48,748 bases of DNA from positions 1 through 48,748 of the forward strand of contig BJOX01000365.1 in the NCBI GenBank assembly GCA_009731375.1, read 5' to 3'. Each line of letters begins with the position of its first letter. Within the stretch, counting starts at the first letter, position 1. Below the pieces are notes generated by a model. The model was not told the origin of the DNA and did not search any database. It worked only from the letters and a program-made list of their open reading frames with translations. This DNA comes from Paulinella micropora. Its lineage: Eukaryota > Cercozoa > Imbricatea > Euglyphida. The translations under genes and the position numbers were made by a program. Of the stretch, positions 23,830-42,017 are shown piece by piece.

Positions 23830-24324
23830 TGTATGTATGTATGTATATGCATATGTATATATATATTTATATATATTACGTATATATATATAAATATATA
23901 TATATGTATATGTATATATATAATGTATCACATATGTATGTATGTATGTATGTATGCATGCATGCATGCATGCATGTATGTATGTATGTATGTATGTATG
24001 TATGCGTGCATGCGTGCATGCATGTATGTATGTATGTATGTATGTATGTATGTATGTATGTATGTACATGACAATAAGAATACCAACAAGAAAAAGTAGA
24101 GAGAAAACAGAAAGAGCAGAGAAAAGCTAGAAGTAGAGACAAGGGAACGGAGGGAGGGGGGGGGGGGGGGGGGGGTTTTTTTTNNNNNNNNNNGGGGGGG
24201 GGGGGGGGGGGGGGGGGGGGGGAGTGGTTTTTATGTGTATGTATGTGTGCGAGAGAATGAGAGTGTGATACATACATACCCGCGGGCTGAGCGTGAGTTT
24301 ACATCTCGCATCACTTTCCACTCC

Positions 24325-24388
<64 letters not shown>

Positions 24389-24394
24389 AGAGAG

Positions 24395-24437
<43 letters not shown>

Positions 24438-24526
24438 CAGACAACAGACAGACAGACAGACAGACAGAAGACAGATAGATAGATAGATAGACAGACAACA
24501 GACAGACAGACAGACAGACAGAAGAC

Positions 24527-24569
<43 letters not shown>

Positions 24570-24603
24570 CAGATAGATGGATAGATGGATAGATGGATAG
24601 ATG

Positions 24604-24662
<59 letters not shown>

Positions 24663-24862
24663 GGATAGATAGATAGATAGATAGACAGATAGATAGATAG
24701 ATAGACCTCTAACTCCCCAAACTGGGCAAAAAGCTCCCTAAATGCTTCTGCACATTGAATATAAATGTATGCATGCATGTATGTATGTATGTATGTATGT
24801 AGGTAGGTAGGTAGGTAGGTATGTATGTATGTATGTATGTATGCATGTATGCATGTATGTAC

Positions 24863-24898
<36 letters not shown>

Positions 24899-25421
24899 TG
24901 TATGTATTTATGTATGTATATATGTATATATGTATGTAGGTAGGTAGGTAGGTAGGTAGGTAGGTAGGTAGGTAGGTAGGTATGTATGTAGGTAGGTAGG
25001 TAGGTAGTTAGGTAGGTAGGTAGGTAGGTAGGTATGTATGTATGTATGCATGTATGTATATGTATGTATGTTACGTATGTTATGTATGTATGTGTGTGTA
25101 TGTATGTATGTATGTATGTATGTATGTATGTATGTATGTTTGTATGTATGAATGTATGTATGTATGCTTACATGTATGTGTGTGTGTATGTATGTATGTA
25201 TATGTATGTATGTGTACGCACGTACGCAGTACGCACGTATGTACGTATGTATGTATGTATGTATGTATGTATGCATGCATGCATGCATGTGCATATATGT
25301 ATGTATGTATGTATTTATGTATGTATGTATGCATGCATGCATGTGCATATATGTATGTATGTATGTATTTATGTATGTATGTATGTATGTATGCATGTAT
25401 GTATGTATGTATGTATGTATG

Positions 25422-25452
<31 letters not shown>

Positions 25453-26324
25453 GTGTATATGTGTGTGTGCGTGTGTGTGTTTATGTATGTATGTATGTAT
25501 GTACATATGTATGTATGTTTGTATGTATACTTACATGTGTGTGTACGCGCGCGCGGCGTGCGTGTGTGTGTGTGTGTGTGTGTGCATGTGTATGATGTAT
25601 GTGTGTATATGTGTGTGTACGTGTGTGTCTGACCATCTTTGGTGTTCGATGCTAAACCACCAACAAAAACTTTCCTGTGTATACACATACATACATACAT
25701 ACACACATACATACATACACACATACATACATAAATACATACATACATACATACATACATAGCTAACATACGTACATAACATACATACATAACATACATA
25801 CATAACATACATACATAACATACATACATAACATGCATACATACATGCATACATACACACATACATACATACACACATACATACATACACACACACACAC
25901 ATACAGACATACATGTACATGTACACACACACATACATACATACATACATACATACACATATTACCTACCTACCTACCTACCTACCTACCTACTTACCTA
26001 CATACATACATACATACATACATCCATACATGCATACATGCATACATGCATACATGCATACATGCACACATGCATACATACATACATACATACATACATA
26101 CGTACATACATACACACGTACATAAGTACATACATACATACATACATACATACATACATACATGCATACATCGCTTTCTTGTGCAGCGCAAAAAAATGAC
26201 TCCTGACTGAGAAACAGAAACAAAGACAGAGAGGAGAAGAAATAGAAAGGAGGAAGTCGTGTCTATGCATATGTAAAGGGGAATGAATATCGTATATGCG
26301 TTTATAAGGTGACTGTGAAATCAC

Positions 26325-26399
<75 letters not shown>

Positions 26400-26428
26400 C
26401 TAGCGGCGTCCTCGTCCTGTTGGGACAT
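16698..26428 (-). CDS. Gene C: tandem-RRM RNA-binding protein (hnRNP A/B, Musashi or DAZAP type)
   Basis: Exons in order: 26428-26400 ([12 protein letters not shown]), 26202-26170, 25674-25634, 24747-24707, 24323-24280, 22957-22891, [missing part], 20755-20670, 20527-20488, 19410-19348, 19197-19057, 18699-18640, 18000-17950 and 16721-16698 (SEYRDNL, TAA). Every junction is GT-AG and in phase. RRM1 has RNP2 KVFVGGL, then [20 protein letters not shown] and RNP1 RGYGFVKF. RRM2 has [23 protein letters not shown]1 RCFGFVTF and [14 protein letters not shown] aromatic residues that stack on RNA bases are present. The end of RRM1 and RNP2 of RRM2 are not found and probably lie in or near the 21089-21682 gap. 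The tail is Pro/Gln/Tyr-rich ([32 protein letters not shown]). The second exon can use either AG of 'cagtcag'; only the inner one keeps phase. Two exons have donor-side echo copies. No transcript evidence was available. Confidence 0.85.
16735..17949. repeat. ATT, ACAT, ATGT, ACCAT and CATTA arrays
   Basis: The last intron of gene C. It includes the 2405-bp-offset duplicate of 14375-14629, a 21-bp-scale repeat 'ataccattacataccattac' at 17345-17455, TTGCA pentamers to 17575 and ATTAC pentamers to 17780. Confidence 0.85.
18001..18480. repeat. ATGT and ACGT arrays
   Basis: ATGT (18001-18058), ACGT/ACGTA variants (18059-18240) and ATGT again to 18450. This is the intron upstream of the exon 17950-18000. 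Confidence 0.9.
18493..18540 (-). pseudogene. Donor-side echo of the RRM-gene exon 18640-18699
   Basis: The minus-strand reading [16 protein letters not shown], followed by gtgcgt, parallels [16 protein letters not shown] followed by gtgcgt in the intact exon. The copy begins inside an ACGT array with no AG acceptor before it, so only the 3' two thirds and the donor were duplicated. It lies downstream of the intact exon. Confidence 0.75.
18705..19050. repeat. ATTAC pentamer array
   Basis: ATTAC/ATTGC pentamers with ACAT borders occupy the intron between exons 19057-19197 and 18640-18699. Confidence 0.9.
19205..19340. repeat. GAAT tetramer array
   Basis: GAAT repeats with two 'tttcaata' interruptions, in the intron between exons 19348-19410 and 19057-19197. 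Confidence 0.9.
19626..20480. repeat. Poly-A, TAGA, ACAT, ACAGT, ATTACA and ATACA arrays
   Basis: Poly-A (19640-19740), TAGA (19779-19862), ACAT/ACATAT (19888-20030), ACAGT (20025-20110), CAATACATTA (20110-20225), AACAAT/AATTAC (20225-20290), ATACA (20290-20400) and ACAT to 20480. I see no exon between 19411 and 20487. Confidence 0.85.
20577..20636. other. Poly-C run, poly-A and 10-N gap
   Basis: About 40 C, nine A, one C, then ten N, in the short intron between exons 20670-20755 and 20488-20527. Probably an assembly artefact. Confidence 0.85.
20855..20932. repeat. Tandem direct repeat of about 39 bp, two units
   Basis: 'gcaaaccaagggaaagct(ct)ggtggtgagctttcacatgg' occurs twice in succession, differing by a 2-base indel. 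It is intronic relative to the RRM gene. Confidence 0.8.
21089..21682. other. Assembly gap (N)
   Basis: 594 N between the RRM1 and RRM2 exons of gene C. It is the likeliest place for the missing end of RRM1 and RNP2 of RRM2. Confidence 0.95.
21683..21905 (+). mobile_element. Possible retroelement 3' end with an ATT tail
   Basis: A unique 160-bp stretch (open on the plus strand, ending [16 protein letters not shown]) passes straight into (ATT)n. By analogy with the TCTA-tailed elements this could be the 3' end of another non-LTR element. On the minus strand it also offers a 'gag' acceptor, but the frame in phase with the RRM gene hits a stop. Weak call. Confidence 0.25.
21950..22880. repeat. 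ACAT, ATTACAT, ATTAC and ACGT arrays
   Basis: Arrays fill the intron downstream of exon 22891-22957. Islands are 21921-21953 (minus 'gctgctgccggcatcttccaaattg', possibly a remote echo of the same exon) and the echo copy at 22589-22622. Confidence 0.85.
22589..22622 (-). pseudogene. Donor-side echo of the RRM1 exon 22891-22957
   Basis: The minus-strand reading [10 protein letters not shown], followed by gtatgt, parallels [10 protein letters not shown] followed by gtacgt in the intact exon. The RNP1-coding first half and the acceptor are missing. It lies downstream of the intact exon, surrounded by ACAT arrays. Confidence 0.7.
22975..24065. repeat. ATGT/ACAT arrays with alternating orientation and AT-rich palindromes
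   Basis: Several switches between ATGT and ACAT (for example near 23328, 23465 and 23738) make long imperfect inverted repeats centred on AT stretches at 23515-23620 and 23850-23925. Intron between exons 24280-24323 and 22891-22957. Confidence 0.85.
24157..24222. other. Poly-G, poly-T, 10-N gap, poly-G
   Basis: G homopolymers on both sides of a 10-N gap. Probably an assembly artefact. Confidence 0.85.
24327..24705. repeat. (GA)n and (TAGA)n/(CAGA)n arrays
   Basis: On the minus strand these are CT and TCTA/TCTG. The CT end supplies the polypyrimidine tract before the acceptor of exon 24280-24323, and the TCTA end starts immediately after the donor of exon 24707-24747. A 59-bp unit '(tagaca)acagacagacagacagacagaagacagatag' is repeated at about 24430 and 24490. 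Confidence 0.9.
24770..26165. repeat. ATGT, TAGG, GT and ACAT arrays
   Basis: ATGT/TAGG/TGCA/GT arrays (24770-25625) and ACAT/CCTA arrays (25682-26165) flank the RNP2 exon at 25634-25674. A 58-bp unit 'atgcatgcatgcatgtgcatatatgtatgtatgtatgtattt' is tandemly duplicated at about 25270-25380. Confidence 0.9.
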
Positions 26429-26507
26429 GGCGCCGGCTAGATAGAATGATAGATAGGTGGATAGAAGGATAGATGGATAGATGGATAGATGGATAGATGG
26501 ATAGATG

Positions 26508-26560
<53 letters not shown>

Positions 26561-26589
26561 GTAGGTAGATAGGTAGATAGGTAGGTAGG

Positions 26590-26643
<54 letters not shown>

Positions 26644-26674
26644 CATAGATACATAGATAGATAAATAGGTAGAT
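26329..26674. repeat. (GA)n and (TAGA)n arrays around the first RRM-gene exon
   Basis: (GA)n at 26329-26394 lies next to the donor of the ATG exon. TAGA/TGGA/TAGG at 26440-26674 lies upstream. The 'ctag' just before the exon suggests an acceptor, hence a 5' UTR intron. No promoter can be recognised. Confidence 0.8.
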
Positions 26675-27409
26675 ATGTTTGGTCTATCAGCTCTGCATAA
26701 CCAAAGACATAGGCATCCATTCTACCCCGCCGCAAGCGAGCGACTGGACAGCGGGCTGGGAATGGGCACTTGGCCCCGAATTTGTGCAATCTGAACCCTC
26801 CGCTGGAGGGCTCAGACTGATTCCAGACACGTGTCCGTTGTGTGCACGTGCCCCGCCAAGGCACGGGACCGAGGGGTACACCAACCCTCGAGCTTCAAAC
26901 AAGGCGACCGCTTCCGCGGCGGCCGGACTATACCTTAAGATCTCCCTGCTTTGTGCCTATCAGCACAGAGGAAGATCAGTCTCTGAACCTTTCCCATTTA
27001 CCAGGCTACCACTGAACAGCGGCGACGGATGACTACCGGGTCCGCTTAGCGGAGCAGCGGTAGTGAACCGATTAGGAGCAGTGCGCGGGGTAGCCTCACA
27101 AGAAAGGACTTGACTGCGGGTTACCCATTATTCCCTGCGTGGCCATATCCTTCGAGTTCTTACCATCCGACGAGCGTTAACTCGCCTGCTGCACCTTGCG
27201 GTTTCCCGCAGGCCGCGGTATCGAAGGCTCTCAGAGCTTTCCCGAACAGTTTGAGAGTGTATCAAGGGCTCACGCAGGCTAGTCAGCCCTGGCCAGTCAC
27301 GCTGCACCAGCTGCGACGAATCCGAAAAATACAGCTGGTGCAGGGCTGAAGGAGATAGATAGATCAAACCCCAGGCTGTAGGTGCCAGTGGGCCGAGTCC
27401 ATCTCCGGG
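26675..27409 (-). mobile_element. SINE-like element, family C, apparently full length (735 bp)
   Basis: Bounded by TAGA arrays on both sides. Read on the minus strand it begins 'ccggagatggactcggccca...', sharing a 55-60 bp head with the family B element at 38178-38629. It ends 'gcagagctgatagaccaaacatatcta', the tail also found at 39321-39443. The head contains 'ctggggtttgatcta', loosely like a Pol III B box (GGTTCRANNCC). No long ORF; the several GC-rich stem-like pieces look structured. Confidence 0.6.
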
Positions 27410-27438
27410 ATAGATAGATAGATAGATAGATAAATAGG

Positions 27439-27476
<38 letters not shown>

Positions 27477-27482
27477 TATAGA

Positions 27483-27646
27483 TGAGATGTCGCAAAGGAA
27501 TGTAGTCCTTGCAAAGGAACGCAGTTTCACATCAAACAATAATTTGTGTACTGTGCATGTGTCCGGGATGGGAATCACGGGTAGACTGTGTTCTGGAAAA
27601 AGAAGAGGAGGAAGGACGTTGAAGAAAAAGGCAATCTAGGAATGGA
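27483..27646 (-). mobile_element. LINE 3' end fragment, cut by a gap
   Basis: Nearly identical to 3892-4057 and bounded by TAGA. The 5' side is lost in the N gap at 27647. Confidence 0.85.
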
Positions 27647-27864
27647 NNNNNNNNNNNNNNNNNNNNNNNNNNNNNNNNNNNNNNNNNNNNNNNNNNNNNN
27701 NNNNNNNNNNNNNNNNNNNNNNNNNNNNNNNNNNNNNNNNNNNNNNNNNNNNNNNNNNNNNNNNNNNNNNNNNNNNNNNNNNNNNNNNNNNNNNNNNNNN
27801 NNNNNNNNNNNNNNNNNNNNNNNNNNNNNNNNNNNNNNNNNNNNNNNNNNNNNNNNNNNNNNNN
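27647..27864. other. Assembly gap (N)
   Basis: 218 N between two LINE-derived segments. Confidence 0.95.
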
Positions 27865-27889
27865 GATAGATAGATAGACATAAAGATAC

Positions 27890-27952
<63 letters not shown>

Positions 27953-27955
<3 letters not shown>

Positions 27956-28488
27956 GAGATATCGACTAATGTCAGAAAAAAGGAGCTTCTGATTTCGTCA
28001 ACCACAAACAATAATTTGTGTACTGTGCATGTGTCCGGGATGGGAATCACGGGTAGACTGTGTTCTGGAAAAAGAAGAGGAGGAAGGACGTTGAAGAAAA
28101 AGGCAATCTAGGAATGGAGAGTGGGAGGATAAGGAAGAAGAGAAAGAAAAGGAAGCCGTTAGTCCAAGTGTTTTGAGCACCGTAAGCTTGCGCAAGCTAC
28201 AATGATGACATTGTATGAGGCCTAAACCCCCGCAGGGACCTAGCCCGGGCTATGCAACACTGGACGGCTATGATGGAATGCAGTCACCAATACGGACTAG
28301 AGGAAGATTAGTCCAATTTTTGACTGCACAGGAGCGATAAATCGCAAAAGAGCAACGAGCTACGCAGGAGGATAGCTTGAAGCAAAGGGATTTGGATTGG
28401 GGATGGGAAAAACCCAAGGCGCGGAAACATCGATGAACAGAGAACGATACCATGCCGCGAGCCCCGCATTCGATTGGTCGAAGGTGGC

Positions 28489-28489
<1 letters not shown>
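27953..28489 (-). mobile_element. Chimeric LINE copy with a family A tail
   Basis: 28005-28489 looks identical by eye to 3944-4428 (3' UTR plus the last codons). The last 50 bp before the TCTA tail (27953-28004) are instead the 3' tip of family A ('gttgacgaaatcagaagctc...gacattagtcgatatctcatc'). The 5' truncation point at 28489/28490 is fused directly to a TAGA array. Confidence 0.85.
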
Positions 28490-28560
<71 letters not shown>

Positions 28561-28800
28561 CAGATAGACAGATATAGGTAGGTAGATAGATGGATACATA
28601 TTGATAAAGATAGGTAGGTAGATAGATACAGGTAGGTAGTACATAGGTAGGTATAGGTAGGTAGGTAGGTAGGTAGGTAGGGAGGGAGGGAGGGAGGGAG
28701 GGAGGAGGAAGCAGGGTAGGTAGCAGGGTAGTAGGTAGTCCAGATTCTCTACAGCCTCCACCAGGGTAGTAGGTAGTCCAGATTCTCTACAGCCTCCACT
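28490..28800. repeat. TAGA/TAGG/GAGG arrays and a 38-bp tandem duplication
   Basis: TAGA, TAGG and GGGA arrays to 28712. Then 'cagggtagtaggtagtccag...cctccac' occurs twice at 28724-28761 and 28762-28799. On the minus strand the unit reads VEAVENLDYLL after a 'tatatgcag' acceptor-like site, so it may be a duplicated exon of an unidentified gene. Confidence 0.6.
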
Positions 28801-29086
28801 GACTGCATATATAATTTGCGCATTCAAGCATTCAAAATAAAACTCTCAGTCTGACTCTTCAGCCTCCAACCAACGAAAGAATCAATATCTACATGCAACA
28901 TACGCACATTCACAGACCATTGGATTACAACCTTCATCCAGGATTAAATTTCACGTCCACGGTGATCTACTATATATCTCCTAATATAAGCAGAATAAAG
29001 AAAAGCACAAGAAATTTCCCGTCCACGATCGTCCACGGCCGTGGACCCCTACAGGTGTTGGATGAAACCTTGGATTAGCAACAGGG

Positions 29087-29124
29087 GCACCTAGGTGCGG
29101 CACCTAGGTGCGGCACCTAGGTGC
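29087..29124. repeat. Three copies of a 12-bp palindrome
   Basis: GCACCTAGGTGC, a perfect palindrome, starts at 29087, 29100 and 29113 (period 13), immediately before the long hairpin at 29131-29272. Confidence 0.95.
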
Positions 29125-29130
29125 ATGCCC

Positions 29131-29272
29131 TAATTGCGCGTATGCATATGTCATGACCGCACGTAGACATCAGAATTCTTGGGCACCTACAACGTAATTC
29201 ACATTTTACGTTGTAGGTGCCCAAGAATTCTGATGTCTACGTGCGGTCATGACATATGCATACGCGCAATTA
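29131..29272. repeat. Perfect 67-bp inverted repeat with an 8-nt loop
   Basis: The arms 29131-29197 and 29206-29272 are exact reverse complements, checked base by base. The loop is 29198-29205 (ttcacatt). The arms have no microsatellite character. Confidence 0.97.
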
Positions 29273-29397
29273 GTACCCTAAATTGAAAAGTCAGGTGCCC
29301 TGATCTTCAAAGCTTGCTAACCCTCTGCACGGTCTACGTGCGGTCTAGGTACCCTAAATTGAAAAGTCAGGTGCCCTGATCTTCAAAGCTTGCTAAC
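29273..29397. repeat. Direct repeat of 49 bp, period 76
   Basis: 'gtaccctaaattgaaaag...gcttgctaac' occurs at 29273-29321 and 29349-29397, with 'ggtctacgtgcggtctag' between. It abuts the hairpin's right arm. Confidence 0.95.
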
Positions 29398-30719
29398 TTC
29401 ACCCTCTGCACACTTTTACGTACTAATGTCATGCAACTGGATTAAAAATAAGAGATCTGAGGTCAGGGAAGCTGGTTGTCAAAGATCTGAAGCACATTTA
29501 CGAGTGTTTTATGTTTGGGAGAGATGAGTGGTTTTGGAACGCAGAAATCGAAAGTATCGAATTGGTTGCGGCCACATCGGTTCAACCAAAAATATGTCAG
29601 ACTAATTACAAGGTCCTTTTTGCCCGTTTCCTTGTCCTGTTACGGACACGCCTTGACCGCAAAAACAGCTCGAAAACAACCTCCCAAAACGAAAACTCTC
29701 TCGACAATCAGGCGGTTTCGTTTTGCGCGCAACCAAATTCCAAAAAAGGGGCCTCAAAAGGTTCGAGCTAGGGTTTTGGTTGAGAGACCCCTTTTTTGTC
29801 CGCACGAGAGCACAATGGCTTTTAACAATGATTTTTCTACAAACCTTCCGTAAAATGCGTCAAAGGTTATCCAACCAAAAAGGAAAACGTGCGACCGCAC
29901 ACTGTTTAGCAGTGAAAAAAAACTCAACACGTGTGATTTGGTTGCGCGCGAAACCGCCTGGCGAGAATGCTCCACCAAACGCCACAATGTTCTACATATG
30001 CAACTAGTTCTGCAAACCGAACTCCCCATTTTCCCCCTATGAAATTTTTACAGTAGCAGTCTCCAACAGCAAGGAGACACTAGCCAAAATCTCAGCTCTG
30101 AACAAGCTTGAATAAGGGTCGAACCAATAACTTCACGACCCAACCCCCCGGAAACGTCCGCAAATCAATGAATTTCGCTATTTTAGCAGGACCGGACGGT
30201 CAGTTTTCTGGTCTGTCCCTAAGGTGCTCATTTGATTCAATGTCGTCCTTTGTTTCCATTACGTATGTTTCCATTACGTATTTCTGCACCACATTCACAC
30301 TTAAAATTTTATGCTTCCAAATTTTCTTCTTTTCTTTTTTGATAGTTATTATATTTTCCTTGTCTTCCAATGCTTGCTCTTTTGATTTTTTCTTTCCGAT
30401 GCTGAAACTCTTGCACATAACCTTTCCTCCTTCTCTCCATTGAACTTTTTACCATCGGCCTCTTTTCGTTATTCTTTACCATAACGCAACCTCTGGACAT
30501 TCTGAATCTCGGTGTGTCTTCGTTCATCCTATATGTGTCTTTATTTATTTAAATAATAATTAATCACAGGTATCAGTTTTTTGTTTATTTTGTCTGTTGA
30601 TATTAAATAGGAAGAGGAAAACACAATACGGCTATTAGTGTGGTTTGTGTAGGTGAAATGCACTGAAAAAGTGTGACAAAGTGCGACCCTATACTACTTT
30701 CTTCGACTCTTCTGCTCAA
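29398..30719. other. Unique region, no confident gene
   Basis: Short open frames exist (for example 29515-29853, with HALTAKTARKQPPKTKTLS), but they have no splice partners or recognisable domain. An imperfect inverted repeat, 'ggcggtttcg(tttt)gcgcgcaaccaaa' at 29711-29736 and its complement at 29937-29958, brackets about 200 bp and resembles the ends of a small non-autonomous element. Confidence 0.45.
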
Positions 30720-30793
30720 TTCTTCTTCTTCTTCTTCTTCTTCTTCTTCTTCTTCTTCTTCTTCTTCTTCTTCTTCTTCTTCTTCTTCTTCTT

Positions 30794-30824
<31 letters not shown>

Positions 30825-31094
30825 TTCTTCTTCTTCTTCTTCTTCTTCTTCTTCTTCTTCTTGGCTTGGCTTGGATTTGTTTTAGATTGAACTACTGTAT
30901 CATGTGACCAAAAATCGAAATACTTGCCGAATTGACAAAGTAGATCGCTTTTTGGTCGATACAGTCACAATCACGGGAGTTTAAAAACATCACAAATCGC
31001 TTCTTCTTTAATAAAAGGAACATTGTACAGGGAGAAAAGTCAGAACTAAATTATGAGAAGCTTAGTAAAAAAATTAATATCTTCTTCTTCTTCT

Positions 31095-31141
<47 letters not shown>

Positions 31142-31203
31142 TTCTTCTTCTTCTTCTTCTTCTTCTTCTTCTTCTTCTTCTTCTTCTTCGTCGTCGTCGT
31201 CGT
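30720..31203. repeat. Two (TTC)n arrays around a unique 220-bp spacer
   Basis: TTC at 30721-30863 and 31081-31190, ending in CGT triplets. Nothing coding in the spacer. Confidence 0.9.
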
Positions 31204-31903
31204 TTTTATTGAGAGAACAATTTTAAAATTGGACGCAGGGAACGTCCACGTGAAAAGTATAGCTATTAAGCCTTTATCTAAGGTGGAAACCTACTTATTC
31301 AGTCGAGCGCATTAAAAGAAAGTATTAATCGGATATTTGGTGGCTCGGTATTAATATTATTATATAATATTAATGTTTATGTTTGGATATGTTGCGCGAT
31401 ATGTAACTTAAATTGTGACATTGGTCAATATTTTGGGAGGGGTCGTTTATGTATGGCGGCCGCCCTCTTTTCTTTTACCACTAGTGATTAAGGGAAAAGG
31501 AAAGAGGGGGGAAAGTTGGGGTGGTGCATGGTTGACCATATACGTTGACTCGCTCCTGGAGGTATCTTCAGGGATCAGGAAGGGTGACAGTATTGGCATT
31601 TTTTTTTTTTTTTTTTTTTTGTTTTTTGTTGAACAGATTATAGTTTTTGTTTTTGTTGTTGGAGTAAAAGATATTTCAACCGCTTTTTAAAGCAGTTGAG
31701 TAAAATTCTGGAATCGTTTTCCATTCATGGGTGAAGAGTTGGGTGAGGTATGGGTTGTTGTTGTCGAGAAATTGGTGATGTTTTGTTGACTGTCTTGTGT
31801 TGTATGTGTGGATAGTGGTAGGGGATAAGTTGTTGTGGTTAAGCGGTCTGTTGAGTTGTTTGGTGGGGTTGGGGTGAATGAATGGATGGATTTCAATACA
31901 TAT
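31204..31903. other. Unique region without a supported gene
   Basis: Open frames at 31415-31690 (+) and 31687-31896 (-) lack domains. The segment ends 'ggatttcaatacatattcttcttc', a form reminiscent of a retroelement 3' end with a TTC tail, but that is only a resemblance. Confidence 0.35.
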
Positions 31904-32990
31904 TCTTCTTCTTCTTCTTCTTCTTCTTCTTCTTCTTCTTCTTCTCCTTCTTCTTCTTCTTCTTCTTCTTCTTTGTTAGCAGTTACTCCATGAGTGATAA
32001 CTGTACGATTATCTCTCTAAATAAAAAGAATCCAATAATCCAAGATGATGGTGAAGAAGAAGAAGAAGAAGAAGAAGAAGAAGAAGAAGAAGAAGAAGAA
32101 GAAGAAGAAGAAGAAGAGAAGAAGAAGAAGGCTATTGCCTAAAGCAAATCGCTGGCCGAGGCAGTGACCAGTGTCTGGGGTTGTATTATTAATGAAAGAA
32201 GAAGAAAGAAGAAGAAAGAAGAAGAAAGAAGAAGAAAGATCTTCCTCTTCTTCCTCTTCTTCCTCTTCTTCCTCTTCTTCCTCTTTCTTCCTCTTTCTTC
32301 CTCTTTCTTCCTCTTTCTTCTTCTTTCTTCTTCTTTCTTCTTCTTTCTTCTTCTTTCTTCTTCTTTCTTATTCCTTCTTCTTTCTTCTTCTTTCTTCTTC
32401 TTCTTCTTTCTTCTTCTTTCTTCTTCTTTCTTCTTCTTTCTCTTCTTTCTTCTTCCTTCTTCCTTCTTCTTTCTTCTTTCTCCTTTCTCCTTTCTCCTCC
32501 TTTCTCCTTTCTCCTTCTCCTTTCTACTTTCTCCAGAAAGAAGAAAGAAGAAGAAAGAAGAAAGAAGAAGAAAGAAGAAAGAAGAAGAAGGAAGATTATT
32601 CTTTCTTCTTCTTTCTTCTTCTTTCTTCTTCTTTCTTCTTTCTTCTTCTTTCTTCTTCTTTCTTCTTCTTTCTTCTTCTTTCTTCTTCTTTCTTCTTCTT
32701 TCTTCTTTCTTCTTCTTTCTTCTTCTTTCTTCTTCTTTCTTCTTTCTTCTTTCTTCTTTCTTCTTCTTCTTCTTCTTCTTCTTCTTCTTCTTCTTCTTCT
32801 TCTTCTTCTTCTTCTCCTCCTCCTCCTCCTCCTCCCCCTCCTCTTCTTCTTGTTCTTCTTAGATCTTAGATTCTTTTTATTTAGAGAAAGTAGTCGTACA
32901 ATCATAAACTCATGGAGAAACTGCTAACAGCTATTGCCTAAAGCAAATCGCTGACCGAGGCAGTGACCAGTGTCTCGGGTGTAGTTGTTA
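31904..32990. repeat. TTC/GAA arrays in mirrored orientation with inverted and direct flanking repeats
   Basis: TTC (31904-31972), GAA (32053-32125), GAAGAAA (32195-32250), TTCTTTC (32250-32535), GAAGAAA (32537-32595) and TTC (32597-32855) alternate strands. A unique piece of about 58 bp at 31975-32032 recurs inverted at 32868-32926. 'gctattgcctaaagcaaatcgctg(g/a)ccgaggcagtgaccagtgtct' is a direct repeat at about 32130-32177 and 32928-32976. Confidence 0.85.
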
Positions 32991-33680
<690 letters not shown>

Positions 33681-33729
33681 AGGTCAGGCAACTTGTGACT
33701 TTTCGTTGGTGTTCGTCTTGCTTTGCCAG

Positions 33730-33757
33730 GAGATTCCTGACCAGGCAGAGAAGGAGG
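33730..33757 (+). other. Possible 5' UTR exon of gene D
   Basis: Acceptor 'cttgctttgccag' before and donor gtacac after a 28-nt island. It precedes the ATG exon by 160 bp. Its only open frame does not continue in phase into the conserved exon 33995-34051, so I treat it as untranslated or as part of another gene. Confidence 0.35.
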
Positions 33758-33923
33758 GTACACCCTTAGACACATATATTTTTACACTATGTATGTATGT
33801 AATAATATATATTCGTGTCTATGGTATGTAATGTAATGTAATGTAATGTAATGTAATGTAATGTAATGCAATTTAATTTAATGTAATGTAACGATGTAAT
33901 CTATGTATGTCTGTAGGTGAGGC

Positions 33924-42013
<8,090 letters not shown>

Positions 42014-42017
42014 CATT

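Noticed and set aside
29515-29853. 112-codon protein gene
   Set aside because: No domain, no splice partners, and overlapping frames of similar length. The region looks like a non-autonomous element or ordinary intergenic DNA.
33730-33757. Coding exon EIPDQAEKE joined to the next exon of gene D
   Set aside because: Joining it in frame reads through the next exon but then meets a stop in exon 33995-34051. The ATG at 33924 gives a fully open chain instead.
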